This document shows positions 54,573 through 63,879 of a stretch of DNA of 64,000 bases, piece after piece. The notes under the pieces are model-generated. The model was not told the DNA's origin. It worked only from the letters and a program-made list of their open reading frames with translations, and searched no databases. Both the position numbers and the translations under genes were made by a program. Where the stretch lies: the NCBI RefSeq assembly GCF_017815535.1, contig NZ_CP072596.1, forward strand, positions 1,674,001-1,738,000, written 5' to 3'. Numbering within the stretch: the first letter of the stretch is position 1; every line of letters starts with the position of its first letter. The stretch comes from Tessaracoccus sp. MC1865 (lineage in GTDB: Bacteria; Actinomycetota; Actinomycetes; Propionibacteriales; Propionibacteriaceae).

Positions 54573-57500
54573 CGGTGGCCTGCCTTCCCCGGCGCGGCGA
54601 GTGCCGGGCACGAAGCCTTGAACGGGCAGTAGCGACACGCGGTGCACTCGGCCGCCTCGAACCGGCCGCTGCGCAGGATGTCCACGGCCCTGGCGATCCT
54701 GTCGTGCACCCAGGTGGGCCCCACTGTGAGTTCCTCCCCCTCGATGGCCGGCACGTCGTCGATGGATGGCTGTTCCACCATCGACGGGAGCGTCTCACCG
54801 CCCCGCAGGAACATCAGTGCGGGCGGCGCGACGCCGGCACCCCGGCCCGCAACGTCGTTGAAGGCGCCCAGGCTGGCCGCCAGCTGGTAGATGCCGAGCT
54901 GCGGGTTGTCCACCACCTCCGGTGGCCGCTGCACCTTCCTGGCCGTCTTGAGGTCCACGACGCGGAGCCTGCCGTCGGCGGTGCGCTCGAGCCTGTCGAC
55001 GGTGCCCCTGAGCACCACCCGTTCCCCTGCCACGTCCAGCCCCACTTCGAAGGACTTCTCGACGGCCAGGAGCTCGTGCGGGTTGGTGGTCTGGTAGTTC
55101 GCGAACCGCTCAACGGCGGCAAAGATCTCCGAGCGTTCAGTGGCCGACAACCACTCGGTCTCGAACGGGATCTTCTCCCAGACCTCATCCAGCCTGGCAT
55201 GCATCTGTGCGGCGGTGAGCCCCTCGGTGGCGGCGTGCTTGGCCACGACGTGGACGACGTCACCCACCGAAGCGCGCGACTGCCGGGACGGCTCCGCCTG
55301 CGCTCGCCGCGAGAGGAACCACATGCGCGGGCAACTGAGCAACTGCGCCAGCGAGGACCCGTTGAGGTGGATGGGGCCACGGTGTTCGTGCGCCGTTCCG
55401 CTCGTGTCGCGCATCCCCCACCAGGTGCCGGGCGAGGCACCCGGGAAGGCCGACGCCCCGTCGGGGTTCTGCACCGTGGCCATGGCCGCGAGCCGCAGCG
55501 CCGCGGCGCGCCGGAGGCCCGGTGCCGCTGTCTCATCCGTCATGACCCGCCGCAGTTCGCCCACCAGGGCTGAAGCGGACAGGAGTTGGCCCGGCCGACC
55601 GGTGACGCGGTGGACCTCCACTCCGAGCTCACCGAGGAACCGGGAGGGGCGCCCACCCTCGCCGTCGACGCCCTGCACCGCCGAGACGTGCAGGCCGGCG
55701 CGGGCACGGCTACAGGCGACGTAGAAGAGTTGCCGCTCAACGGAGAGGTGTGATGCCTGCCCCGGGGCGGCGAGCCCATCAGGGCCGAGCCGATCCGGGT
55801 CCACGAGCAGCCCGGCGCGGGTCAGGCGGGGCCACAGCCCCTCTTGGACGCCGATCACCCAGACGCGCTCCCATTCGAGGCCGCGCGTGCGGTGCGCCGT
55901 CACCACCCGCACGCCACGGCCGCCGATGTCGAGTTCGCGGCCGGTGTCTGCCGGGATTTCCTGGCCGGACAGCTCAGCGATGAAGGTGCGCGCACCGGCG
56001 GCACCGCGCAGTTCATCTGCACGGGAGGCCTGTTCGAACAACTCGACCATGGCGTCCAGATCCGCGTCTGCCCGACGGGATCCGCGCAGCGCCCGCTCCC
56101 GCAGCTGCTCCGGCCACCCCGTTGCCGACCACAGGTGCCACAGCACCTCCTGCACCTCTGCGCCCCGCTCCGCCAGGGCCGTCCCCTCGGCCAGCAACCC
56201 GGCCAGCGCAGCGGCCTGGGCCGCTTCTGGGAGGTCGATGCCCTCCAGGAGCGACGGCTCGGAGAGAGACCGGCTGAGGAGCACCGCCGAGGTGCCATCA
56301 GCCCGGTGCCTGGCGAGGAGCGCGCGGCCCAGCCGTCGCTGGCCCACGCCGTCGAGGCCGCAGAGCGGCGAAGACAACAGCAGGCGGGTTTCGTCCGCCT
56401 CCGGAGCGCCACCGTCGGCGCAGATCCGCAGGGCGAGCAGCAACACGGACACAGCCGGTTGCTCGGCCAGCGCGATCTCATCGCCGGAGACATCGACGGG
56501 GACGCCCAGCCGGACGAGTTCCTTGGCCACGGCGCTCAGCTGAGCGCGCCCGGCCCGGGTCACCACCGCCAGGTCTGCCCAGGACAGACCCTCCTGCGCC
56601 ACGGCGGATCTCAACTGCGCGGCGACGTGCGCCAGTTCCGCCGATTCGTTGTCGTAGACCGACACCGTGATGTCGCCGCCGCCGAGCACGGCCCCGAGGG
56701 GAGGCGAGGCCAGACGCTGATCGAGGCGTTGCCGCAGGACCTCCAGCGACTCCGCCAGCGCGGCCCGGCTCCGGAAGCCGCCCGTCAGCTGGGCCCGGCG
56801 GGCCCCCGGGAGGGCCGCCAGGTCTGCCATCGCGGTGGGGCTGGCGCCACGGTAGCCGCCGATCCGTGAGTGCGGATCCCCCACCGCCAACACTGGCAGG
56901 CCCAACTGGGCGAGGTCTCCGACGAGACCGACCTGTGCGTGGTCCGACTCGTGCGCGTCGTCGACGAGGACGGCGTCGAACGCGGCGCGCACTCCCCCGG
57001 CGACCGACTGCTCGGTGAGCAGCAGCCGCGTACGGTAGACGAGCTCGGCGTAATCCAGCGTGCCCGCGAAATCTGCGACGGTGAGGTATTCCTCGATGAA
57101 ACCGGCGGCCGCCCGGAACAGTTCGTCGCCGCCCGCGGTGGCCATGGCCGCGATGGACTCCGCGTCGAGTGACAGCTGGCGCGCCCGCGCCAGCACCTCT
57201 CGCAGTTGCCGGGCGAACGCCCGGGTGCCGACCGCGGCCCTGAACTCGTCCGGCCAGGCCTCCGGGCCCATCCCCTCCAGAAGTTCGCGAATCCGGGCTT
57301 CCTGCTCCGGCGCCCGGAGCAGGCGCCAGGGGCTGTCCTCGTGGGGCCAGAACCGGCGCAGCAGGCCGAGGGACAGGCCGTGGATGGTGGTGACGTGCGC
57401 CTCGGTCTGTGCCCTGTCGAGCCTGCGGGTGATGTCACGGCGAAGCGTCTGCGCCGCGGCACGGGAGTGGGCCAACACGACCAGCCGCTCCAGAGCGGAC

Positions 57501-57676
57501 CCCGCCGCGACCCTGGCCGCAGCCGCCTCCGTGATGAGGGTGGTCTTGCCCGAACCGGGCCCGCCGAGCACCACCGTCACACCGTTGGTGGGCCTCGCCA
57601 ACTCCGCCTGTTCGGCCGTGAGGGCCGGCATGACGACATGGCGGGGCGGCACCACTCGGAAACTCATGGGCACCAT
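54569..57676 (-). CDS. adnA: AdnA-like helicase-nuclease subunit with Fe-S nuclease domain
   Basis: About 1035 residues. Walker A GGPGSGKTTL; motif II is VLVDDAHESD in place of D-E-x-Q-D, suggesting a weak motor. Later VVTAHRTRGLEWERVW and YVACSRARAGL. Nuclease motifs RGTVDRLER and RVVDLKTARK; iron-sulfur ligands are one Cys in LLSCPRMWF and three more in CTACRYCPFKASC. Forms a heterodimer with AdnB. Start 57676 preferred (AGGA upstream); 57667 also possible. Confidence 0.88.
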   Translation of the reverse strand: MVPMSFRVVPPRHVVMPALTAEQAELARPTNGVTVVLGGPGSGKTTLITEAAAARVAAGSALERLVVLAHSRAAAQTLRRDITRRLDRAQTEAHVTTIHGLSLGLLRRFWPHEDSPWRLLRAPEQEARIRELLEGMGPEAWPDEFRAAVGTRAFARQLREVLARARQLSLDAESIAAMATAGGDELFRAAAGFIEEYLTVADFAGTLDYAELVYRTRLLLTEQSVAGGVRAAFDAVLVDDAHESDHAQVGLVGDLAQLGLPVLAVGDPHSRIGGYRGASPTAMADLAALPGARRAQLTGGFRSRAALAESLEVLRQRLDQRLASPPLGAVLGGGDITVSVYDNESAELAHVAAQLRSAVAQEGLSWADLAVVTRAGRAQLSAVAKELVRLGVPVDVSGDEIALAEQPAVSVLLLALRICADGGAPEADETRLLLSSPLCGLDGVGQRRLGRALLARHRADGTSAVLLSRSLSEPSLLEGIDLPEAAQAAALAGLLAEGTALAERGAEVQEVLWHLWSATGWPEQLRERALRGSRRADADLDAMVELFEQASRADELRGAAGARTFIAELSGQEIPADTGRELDIGGRGVRVVTAHRTRGLEWERVWVIGVQEGLWPRLTRAGLLVDPDRLGPDGLAAPGQASHLSVERQLFYVACSRARAGLHVSAVQGVDGEGGRPSRFLGELGVEVHRVTGRPGQLLSASALVGELRRVMTDETAAPGLRRAAALRLAAMATVQNPDGASAFPGASPGTWWGMRDTSGTAHEHRGPIHLNGSSLAQLLSCPRMWFLSRRAQAEPSRQSRASVGDVVHVVAKHAATEGLTAAQMHARLDEVWEKIPFETEWLSATERSEIFAAVERFANYQTTNPHELLAVEKSFEVGLDVAGERVVLRGTVDRLERTADGRLRVVDLKTARKVQRPPEVVDNPQLGIYQLAASLGAFNDVAGRGAGVAPPALMFLRGGETLPSMVEQPSIDDVPAIEGEELTVGPTWVHDRIARAVDILRSGRFEAAECTACRYCPFKASCPALAAPGKAGHR

Positions 57677-57740
57677 GCAACCATCCTGGGGCGACAAATT
57701 CACACCGGACCCATGCCATGCTGGGATCAGGAGGTCGGGC

Positions 57741-58682
57741 ATGAACGAGCGGATCACCACTGAGATCGACGGGTTGACGCTGAACCTGAGCAATCTGCAC
57801 AAGCCGCTGTTCCCCAGCGGGTTCACCAAGGGCGAACTCATCAACTACTACGTTGAGATCTCCGAGGTCCTCCTCCCGCACCTGCGGGACCGGGCCCTGA
57901 CCCGGGTGCGCTTCCCCGACGGCACCACCGGCGACTCGTTCTACGAGAAGAACGCCCCCGCCGGCACACCGGACTTCGTTCAGACCGTGGACGTCGCCAC
58001 CAGCGCCGGCACGGTCAGCTACGTGACGGCCACCCAGCGGGCGGATCTCGCCTGGTTGGCGAACATCGCGTCGATCGAGTTGCACACGCCGCAGTGGCGC
58101 ACGACGGAGGCGACCGCCCACGAGGAGGGAATCGTGATCGACGGCGAGGACGAACCCCGGGCGACGTCACTGGTTGTCGACCTCGACCCCGGTCCCGGCG
58201 TCACGCCGGACGAGATCGCCAAGGGCGCCATCATCGCCGCCACGACGTTGGCGGAGGTGGGGCTCGAGTCGCACCCCAAGAGCTCAGGGAACAAGGGGCT
58301 CCAGCTGACGGTGCCCATCGCGCCCACCCCTGCCTCGCAGGTGTACCAGTTCGCCCAGTCGTTGGCCCGGCACCTCGCCCGGCGGCATCCCAAGCGCTTC
58401 GTGGCCACCATGGCCAAGAACGCCCGGGCCGGGTTGGTCTTCGTCGACTTCGCCCAGAACCTCGCAGCCCGCAACACGGTGGTCGCCTATTCGGTCCGCG
58501 GCCTCGAGGTGCCCTCAGTGGCGACTCCCCTCACCTGGGAAGAGGTGGCGGCCCTGGGCCCCGACACGCCGGTCCGGACACATCCCACCGCCATGCTGGA
58601 GCGGGTGCAGAATCTAGGCGACCTCTGGCAGTCCACGCTGCCAACAGCCACGAGCCCGGCGCTGCCCGGCCCCCTCGCCTGA
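57741..58682 (+). CDS. Stand-alone LigD-type polymerase domain (archaeo-eukaryotic primase fold)
   Basis: 313 residues. Catalytic DLDPGPG (about 145-151), SSGNKGLQLTVPI (nucleotide binding) and FVDFAQNLAARNTVVAYSVR match the LigD polymerase domain. Ligase and phosphoesterase domains are absent. Such polymerases fill ends or add ribonucleotides in non-homologous end joining. AGGAGG precedes the ATG. Divergent from adnA; ku lies 6 kb downstream. Confidence 0.9.
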   Translation: MNERITTEIDGLTLNLSNLHKPLFPSGFTKGELINYYVEISEVLLPHLRDRALTRVRFPDGTTGDSFYEKNAPAGTPDFVQTVDVATSAGTVSYVTATQRADLAWLANIASIELHTPQWRTTEATAHEEGIVIDGEDEPRATSLVVDLDPGPGVTPDEIAKGAIIAATTLAEVGLESHPKSSGNKGLQLTVPIAPTPASQVYQFAQSLARHLARRHPKRFVATMAKNARAGLVFVDFAQNLAARNTVVAYSVRGLEVPSVATPLTWEEVAALGPDTPVRTHPTAMLERVQNLGDLWQSTLPTATSPALPGPLA

Positions 58683-58695
58683 CAGGATGGTGTTC

Positions 58696-59496
58696 ATGAC
58701 GGACCAGTCGACACCGCACCCCCGCTCCGAGCGCGCGCATTACGTGCGTGAGCCCGCCCCCTGGGTGGCCGGGTGCAGCGACGCGGGCCGGCGGCACCGC
58801 TCCAACCAGGACGCCATGTGCCTGGCGGTTCGGACAGAACCCCGCTCCGAGGCGGTGCTCGCGGTCGCCGACGGTGTCACCACCGCCCATGGTTCCGAAC
58901 TGGCCTCCTTGGTGGCCACGGAGGCGACGGTCGAGACGCTGATCACCGCGCTGGGCGCCGGGACAGCAGCCAACGTGGCCTTCGTGCAGGCCTTCGCCGC
59001 CGCCAACGACGAGGTGCTCGCCGCGGCTGAAGACCCCTCGGCGTGCACGCTCATCGCGGCCGCGATCCTGCCCGGCATGATCGCCGTCGGCAACATCGGC
59101 GACTCCCGTGCCTACTGGTTCAGCGACGACGGCTCAACAGACCTCCTCTCAGTCGACGACTCCATGGCGCAGGCACGCATCATGCTGGGCATGTCCCGCG
59201 CCGACGCCGAGCAGTCCAACCAGGCGCACGCCATCACCAAGTGGCTGGGCCGCCAGGCGACCAACGTCACGCCGTCGGTCGTCACGCTCCAGCCCCAGAG
59301 CAACGGCTGGCTCATGCTCTGTACCGACGGGCTGTGGAACTACGCGAGTTCCCCGGAGGACATGTCGGCGCTTTTCAGCGCCTGCGTCAGCCGCTGCCCG
59401 AACCCTCCCGCGCTGGCCGAGTCGCTCGTCGCGTGGGCCAACGAGCAGGGCGGCAAGGACAACATCACCGTGGTGGTCGCACGCATCGAGCAGTGA
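58696..59496 (+). CDS. PP2C-type Ser/Thr protein phosphatase, soluble
   Basis: 266 residues. PPM metal-binding motifs: SDAGRRHRSNQD, AVADGVTTAHGSELAS, VGNIGDSRAYW, CTDGLWNYAS and GGKDNITVVVARI. No membrane helix or sensor domain. Probably removes phosphates placed by PknB-type kinases. ATG at 58696 is chosen because AGGA is eight bases upstream. Confidence 0.9.
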   Translation: MTDQSTPHPRSERAHYVREPAPWVAGCSDAGRRHRSNQDAMCLAVRTEPRSEAVLAVADGVTTAHGSELASLVATEATVETLITALGAGTAANVAFVQAFAAANDEVLAAAEDPSACTLIAAAILPGMIAVGNIGDSRAYWFSDDGSTDLLSVDDSMAQARIMLGMSRADAEQSNQAHAITKWLGRQATNVTPSVVTLQPQSNGWLMLCTDGLWNYASSPEDMSALFSACVSRCPNPPALAESLVAWANEQGGKDNITVVVARIEQ

Positions 59497-59532
59497 CGCC
59501 CGGCCCTTGGCGGCGCCGCTAGAGTTGGCCGC

Positions 59533-59757
59533 ATGGAGATCAAGATCGGCATCACCGACGTCGCCCGCGAAGTCAGCATCGAGACCACTTCCTCGTCCGA
59601 CGAGATCGTTCAGCAGTTGCGGGAAGCAATGGAGAACTCGGGGCTCCTGGAACTGACGGACGTGAAGGGTCGCCGGGTCGTGATCCCCGCCTCGCGCGTC
59701 GGCTACATCGACATCGGCAGCGCCAGCACGCGAACCGTAGGCTTCGGAGCGGTCTGA
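59533..59757 (+). CDS. DUF3107 family protein
   Basis: 74 residues: MEIKIGITDVAREVSIETTS, ending VVIPASRVGYIDIGS. Conserved actinobacterial family (mycobacterial TB9.4), thought to be ATP-binding-like but of unknown role. Lies directly upstream of the DEAD-box helicase gene, as in mycobacteria. Confidence 0.88.
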   Translation: MEIKIGITDVAREVSIETTSSSDEIVQQLREAMENSGLLELTDVKGRRVVIPASRVGYIDIGSASTRTVGFGAV

Positions 59758-59826
59758 GTCACCGCCTGCGGTAGAGTGGGCCCTCGCGGGCGCACTCTGC
59801 CCGTCTCCGGTCGCGGCTCCCGCGCC

Positions 59827-61302
59827 GTGAGCTCACTCGAAAAGGTCAGTACCCTGAGCGACAACGAGATTGCAGGCAGCGACACGTTCGCTGACCTCGG
59901 CATCCACGAATCCATCACCTCGGCGTTGGCAGAGACGGGCATCGTCCATCCCTTCGCCATCCAGACGCTCGCCATCCCGCTCGCCCTGCAGGGCGCAGAC
60001 GTGATCGGCCAGGCGCGCACCGGCACGGGCAAGACCCTCGCCTTCGGCGTCAGCCTGTTGCACCGCATGGTCACCCTGTCGGACGGCGAGAAGCCCGCGC
60101 ACGGCAAGCCCCGTGCCCTCGTCGTGTGTCCCACCCGTGAACTCGCGCTGCAGGTCGGCCGCGACATGGACATGGCAGGCAAGCATCTCAAGATGCGCGT
60201 CCTCACCATCTACGGCGGCACCGGCTACGACGAGCAACTCGACACTCTCGCCACGGGCATCGACATCGCAGTCGGCACCCCTGGCCGCCTCCTGGACCTC
60301 GCAGACCGCGGGGCGCTCGACTTGGGCAACGTGCAGGTGCTCGTCCTCGACGAGGCCGACGAGATGCTCGATCTGGGCTTCCTGCCCGACATCGAGCGGC
60401 TCCTGCGCAAGACGCCCAAGAACCGCCAGACCCTGCTGTTCTCCGCGACCATGCCAGCGCCCATCCTGGCGCTGGCCCGCGCCACGCTGAACAAGCCCAT
60501 CAACATCCGCGCCGAGGGCCACGACGCAAAGATGACGGTCCCGGACATCGAGCAGTTCGTGTACCAGGCCCATGACCTCGACAAGCCGGAAATGGTCGCC
60601 CGCCTGCTCCAGGGCCGCGAGACCACGAAGGTGATGGTCTTCTGCCGCACCAAGCGTGCCGCGCAGCGACTGACCGACGAACTGGTCGATCGCGGCTTCG
60701 CCGCCGCGTCCATCCACGGTGACCTCAACCAGCAGGCCCGCGAGCGTGCGTTGAAGAAGTTCCGCTCCGGCACCATCCAGGTGCTGGTGGCCACCGACGT
60801 CGCGGCCCGCGGTATCGACATCCCCGACGTGAGCCACGTCGTGAACTACGAATGCCCCGACACGGACGCCACCTACGTGCACCGCATCGGCCGTACCGGC
60901 CGCGCGGGCAACAACGGCGTATCCGTGACCCTCGTGGACTGGCAGGATCTGCACCGCTGGAAGATGATCGCCCAGATGCTGGACCTCGAGCTCGCGGAGC
61001 CGGCCGAGACCTACTCGTCATCACCGCACTTCTACACGGACCTCGACATCCCCGAGGGCACCAAGGGCCGAGTGCCCGGCACGATCGCGGCCAAGGAACG
61101 GGCTGAGACCAGCCTTCGCGGTACCGGCGAACGTCGGGGCAGCCAGCGCACCGCAGCCGAGGCCGGCGCCCCGCGTCGTCGCCGCCACCGCGCGACGGAG
61201 GCCGAGGGCGACCAGCCGGCGGCCCAGCCCGCGGCGGAGCGCAAGCCGCGACGTCGCCGCCGCCGCACCCGCGCCGGGGTTGAGGTCAAGCCCGAGAGCT
61301 GA
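59827..61302 (+). CDS. DEAD-box RNA helicase
   Basis: About 491 residues. Q motif (TFADLGIHESITSAL...PFAIQ), ARTGTGKT (I), PTRELALQ (Ia), VLDEADEMLDLGF (II), FSATMP (III), DVAARGIDIPDV (V), HRIGRTGRAG (VI). A basic Arg-rich tail (PRRRRHRATEA; KPRRRRRRTRAG) likely binds RNA. Start uncertain: GTG 59827 is used; a GTG at 59776 would overlap the TAGAGT -10 region (59771-59776). Confidence 0.9.
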   Translation: MSSLEKVSTLSDNEIAGSDTFADLGIHESITSALAETGIVHPFAIQTLAIPLALQGADVIGQARTGTGKTLAFGVSLLHRMVTLSDGEKPAHGKPRALVVCPTRELALQVGRDMDMAGKHLKMRVLTIYGGTGYDEQLDTLATGIDIAVGTPGRLLDLADRGALDLGNVQVLVLDEADEMLDLGFLPDIERLLRKTPKNRQTLLFSATMPAPILALARATLNKPINIRAEGHDAKMTVPDIEQFVYQAHDLDKPEMVARLLQGRETTKVMVFCRTKRAAQRLTDELVDRGFAAASIHGDLNQQARERALKKFRSGTIQVLVATDVAARGIDIPDVSHVVNYECPDTDATYVHRIGRTGRAGNNGVSVTLVDWQDLHRWKMIAQMLDLELAEPAETYSSSPHFYTDLDIPEGTKGRVPGTIAAKERAETSLRGTGERRGSQRTAAEAGAPRRRRHRATEAEGDQPAAQPAAERKPRRRRRRTRAGVEVKPES

Positions 61303-61310
61303 GTCTCAGC

Positions 61311-62402
61311 TCAGTAGGACATCTGCATCGCCGACCGGACCTCATCGAGGGTCTGGTCGGCGATTGCGTTGGCCCTCTCATTGCCCGCGGCGAGCACGGC
61401 CTGCAGGTGGCCGGGGTCAGCCTCGAGCTCCGCGCGGCGGGCACGGATGGGGGCGAAGTACTCGTTGACTGCTTCCGTGACGAGCTTCTTGAGCCCGCCG
61501 CCACCACCGTCGCCGACCTCGGCCGCAACGTCCTCCGGCTCCCTGCCGAGGCACAGCGCTGCGAGGTTCACCAGGTTGGACACCTCAGGACGGTTCGCCG
61601 GATCATAGGCGATGTGGCGGTCCGAGTCCGTGACGGCGCGCTTCAGCAGCTTGGCGGTCTCGTCGGCGCTCATCCGCAGCTCGATGGTGTTGCCCTTGGA
61701 CTTCGACATCTTCGTGCCGTCCAGGCCGAGCACCGTGCCGGACTTCGAGAGCAACGCCTCCGGCTCCGGGAACACCGGCCTCGACGCGTCCGCCCGGCCG
61801 TACCGCTCGTCGAAGCGACGGGCGATCACGCGCGCCTGCTCGATGTGCGGCAACTGGTCCTTGCCCACGGGCACCAGGTTGGCCCTGCAGAAGAGGATGT
61901 CGGCCGCCTGGTGCACCGGGTAGGTGAGCATGAGGCCCGACATGGGGCGCTCGCCCGTGTCGTCGAGTTCAGACTTCACGGTGGGGTTGCGCCGCAGCTC
62001 GGCGTCGGTCACGACGGAGAGGAAGGGCAGCATCAGCTGGTTGAGGGCGGGCACCGACGAGTGGGTGAAGATCGTCACATCGGCCGGGTCCAGGCCGATG
62101 GCCAGGTAATCGGTGAGCAACGAGTAGACCCGCTCGCGCAGGGGGCCCACGCCATCGCGGTCCGTGATCACCTGGTAGTCGGCGATGATGACGAAGGTCT
62201 CCACGCCCCGCCGTGCCAGCCGGACGCGGTTCTGCAGCGAACCGAAGAAGTGGCCGATGTGCAGGTGCCCGGTGGGGCGGTCGCCGGTGAGGATACGGAA
62301 CTGCGACGGATCCTTGGCGAGGGCCGCTTCGATCTCCTTGCTGCGCGCGGTTGACCGTGCGAGCGACGCGTCGATGTCGAGGGAGATCTCTTCGGTGGAC
62401 AT
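61311..62402 (-). CDS. trpS: Tryptophan--tRNA ligase
   Basis: 363 residues, class I. TGHLHIGHFFGSL is the HIGH motif, KMSKSKGNTI the KMSKS loop. PMSGLMLTYPVHQAADIL matches the tryptophan pocket. The N-terminal ~35 residues extend beyond the usual short form. Charges tRNA-Trp. Convergent with the helicase gene, nine bases apart. Confidence 0.96.
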   Translation of the reverse strand: MSTEEISLDIDASLARSTARSKEIEAALAKDPSQFRILTGDRPTGHLHIGHFFGSLQNRVRLARRGVETFVIIADYQVITDRDGVGPLRERVYSLLTDYLAIGLDPADVTIFTHSSVPALNQLMLPFLSVVTDAELRRNPTVKSELDDTGERPMSGLMLTYPVHQAADILFCRANLVPVGKDQLPHIEQARVIARRFDERYGRADASRPVFPEPEALLSKSGTVLGLDGTKMSKSKGNTIELRMSADETAKLLKRAVTDSDRHIAYDPANRPEVSNLVNLAALCLGREPEDVAAEVGDGGGGGLKKLVTEAVNEYFAPIRARRAELEADPGHLQAVLAAGNERANAIADQTLDEVRSAMQMSY

Positions 62403-62459
62403 AGGGTTAACCTGCCTGGGGTGAGTGGGTGTGGCCCAAGCTTAGCCAACCGTGCAGGC

Positions 62460-63314
62460 TCAGACGATCTGGCCGCCCCTGCGCCTGACCCGGGCGAGCA
62501 GGTCGCGGAAGGCGGACGTGCGCGTCAGGTTGGCGCCGAGTGGGTTGTTCTTCTTGCCCAGGCCGTGGTAGTCGCTCGAGCCCGTGCGCAGCAGCCCGAG
62601 GCGGCCACCCATCTCGAACAGGAGTGAGCGGGCGTCGTCGTCGTGGTCCGGGTGGTCCACCTCGATGCCCTCCAACCCGTAGTCCCGCACGAGTTGCTCG
62701 AGGTAGGGCGCGTCGATGACCTCACGTCCCTTGCGCGCCCACGGATGGGCGATGACGGCGACACCCTTGGCGCCGTGGATCAGTTCGATCGCCCGCTCGA
62801 GCGACGCCGCATACCGCTTCACGTAACCGGGCCGGTCCTCGTCGAGCCACACCCTGAAGGCCTCGTCACGGTCTGCGATGTAGCCCTTGGCCACCATCGC
62901 ATCCGCCACGTGGGGACGGCCGACGGCCGGCGCGCCCATCGCCACCCGGTTGACGTCGTCGATGGTCAGCTCCAGACCTGCGGCGTTGAGCTTCTCGATC
63001 ATCATCGGCAGGCGGTGGCTGCGGCCGTGCCGGATCCGCGCCAGTTCCTCGCCCAGGTCACGGTCGTAGATGTCGCAGCCGTACCCCAGCAGATGGACCG
63101 CGCGACCCTCCACCTCTGTGGACATCTCGATCCCGCACAGGACCTTCAAACCGATGCGCTTGCCTGCCTCCTGCGCCTCGAGAACTCCGCCGAACGTGTC
63201 GTGGTCTGTCAGCGCGATGGCGTCGAGCCCCGCCTGGAACGCCTTCATCACCAGCGTTGTCGGCGTGTCGGTGCCGTCCGAGACGCGCGAATGAGTGTGC
63301 AGGTCGATTCTCAT
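62460..63314 (-). CDS. PHP-domain phosphoesterase (RNase AM/YciV-like)
   Basis: 284 residues. Metal-binding MRIDLHTHSRVSDGTD, ALTDHDTFGG, CGIEMSTEVEGR and VAVIAHPW motifs. Family members hydrolyse 3',5'-nucleoside bisphosphates or trim RNA 5' ends. ATG at 63314, with AGGA eight bases upstream, starts right at the first metal motif; longer starts add no conserved sequence. Confidence 0.87.
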   Translation of the reverse strand: MRIDLHTHSRVSDGTDTPTTLVMKAFQAGLDAIALTDHDTFGGVLEAQEAGKRIGLKVLCGIEMSTEVEGRAVHLLGYGCDIYDRDLGEELARIRHGRSHRLPMMIEKLNAAGLELTIDDVNRVAMGAPAVGRPHVADAMVAKGYIADRDEAFRVWLDEDRPGYVKRYAASLERAIELIHGAKGVAVIAHPWARKGREVIDAPYLEQLVRDYGLEGIEVDHPDHDDDARSLLFEMGGRLGLLRTGSSDYHGLGKKNNPLGANLTRTSAFRDLLARVRRRGGQIV

Positions 63315-63390
63315 GGCCCTCATCCTAGGGACTGGCGAACCCGCTTTTGGCTGGCCGTGGATAAGTCTCACGGGCAAGTAGTCTGGGGTC

Positions 63391-63864
63391 ATGGATCTGG
63401 ACTACACCCACACTTATGCCGCAGACCCCGAGCGCGTCGTCGGTCTCCTCCGCAATGAGGACTTCATCGCCGATGTCGCTGTGCACGCCGGTGCCACCGA
63501 GCACAGCGTCGACATCACCCCGGACGCGACGACGCTGATCATGTCGCTGCCGGTCCCTGCCTCCATCGCCAAGTTCATCGGTTCCTCCATGAAGCTCAAG
63601 CAGGTGTTCCGCTTCGGCGATGTGGCCGCAGACGGCAGCGTCCGCGGCACCGTGGACGTGGACGTCCCCGGAATGCCCGTGGACGTGACGGCCGACGCCG
63701 AGATGCTGCCCCAGGGCGACGGCACCACGCAGGGCCGCTACACCGGTGACCTGAAGGTGAAGATCCCGCTGGTGGGCAAGAAGGTCGAGGCCCAGGTCGA
63801 GCCGTACATCCGTGATGCCTTCGCCGGCCTGGAGCGCCGCGCGGCAGATTGGCTCAGCCGCTGA
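63391..63864 (+). CDS. DUF2505 (SRPBCC-like) protein
   Basis: 157 residues: MDLDYTHTYAADPERVVGLL, central MSLPVPASIAKFIG and C-terminal GDLKVKIPLVGKKVEAQVEP. Actinobacterial START/SRPBCC-like fold with a hydrophobic cavity. Ligand unknown. Divergent from the PHP gene. Confidence 0.85.
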   Translation: MDLDYTHTYAADPERVVGLLRNEDFIADVAVHAGATEHSVDITPDATTLIMSLPVPASIAKFIGSSMKLKQVFRFGDVAADGSVRGTVDVDVPGMPVDVTADAEMLPQGDGTTQGRYTGDLKVKIPLVGKKVEAQVEPYIRDAFAGLERRAADWLSR

Positions 63865-63879
63865 CGTGAGACGGCGGCC

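Noticed and set aside
59776-59826. Earlier GTG start for the DEAD-box helicase
   Set aside because: It coincides with a TAGAGT -10 box and adds no conserved residues, so the start was placed downstream.
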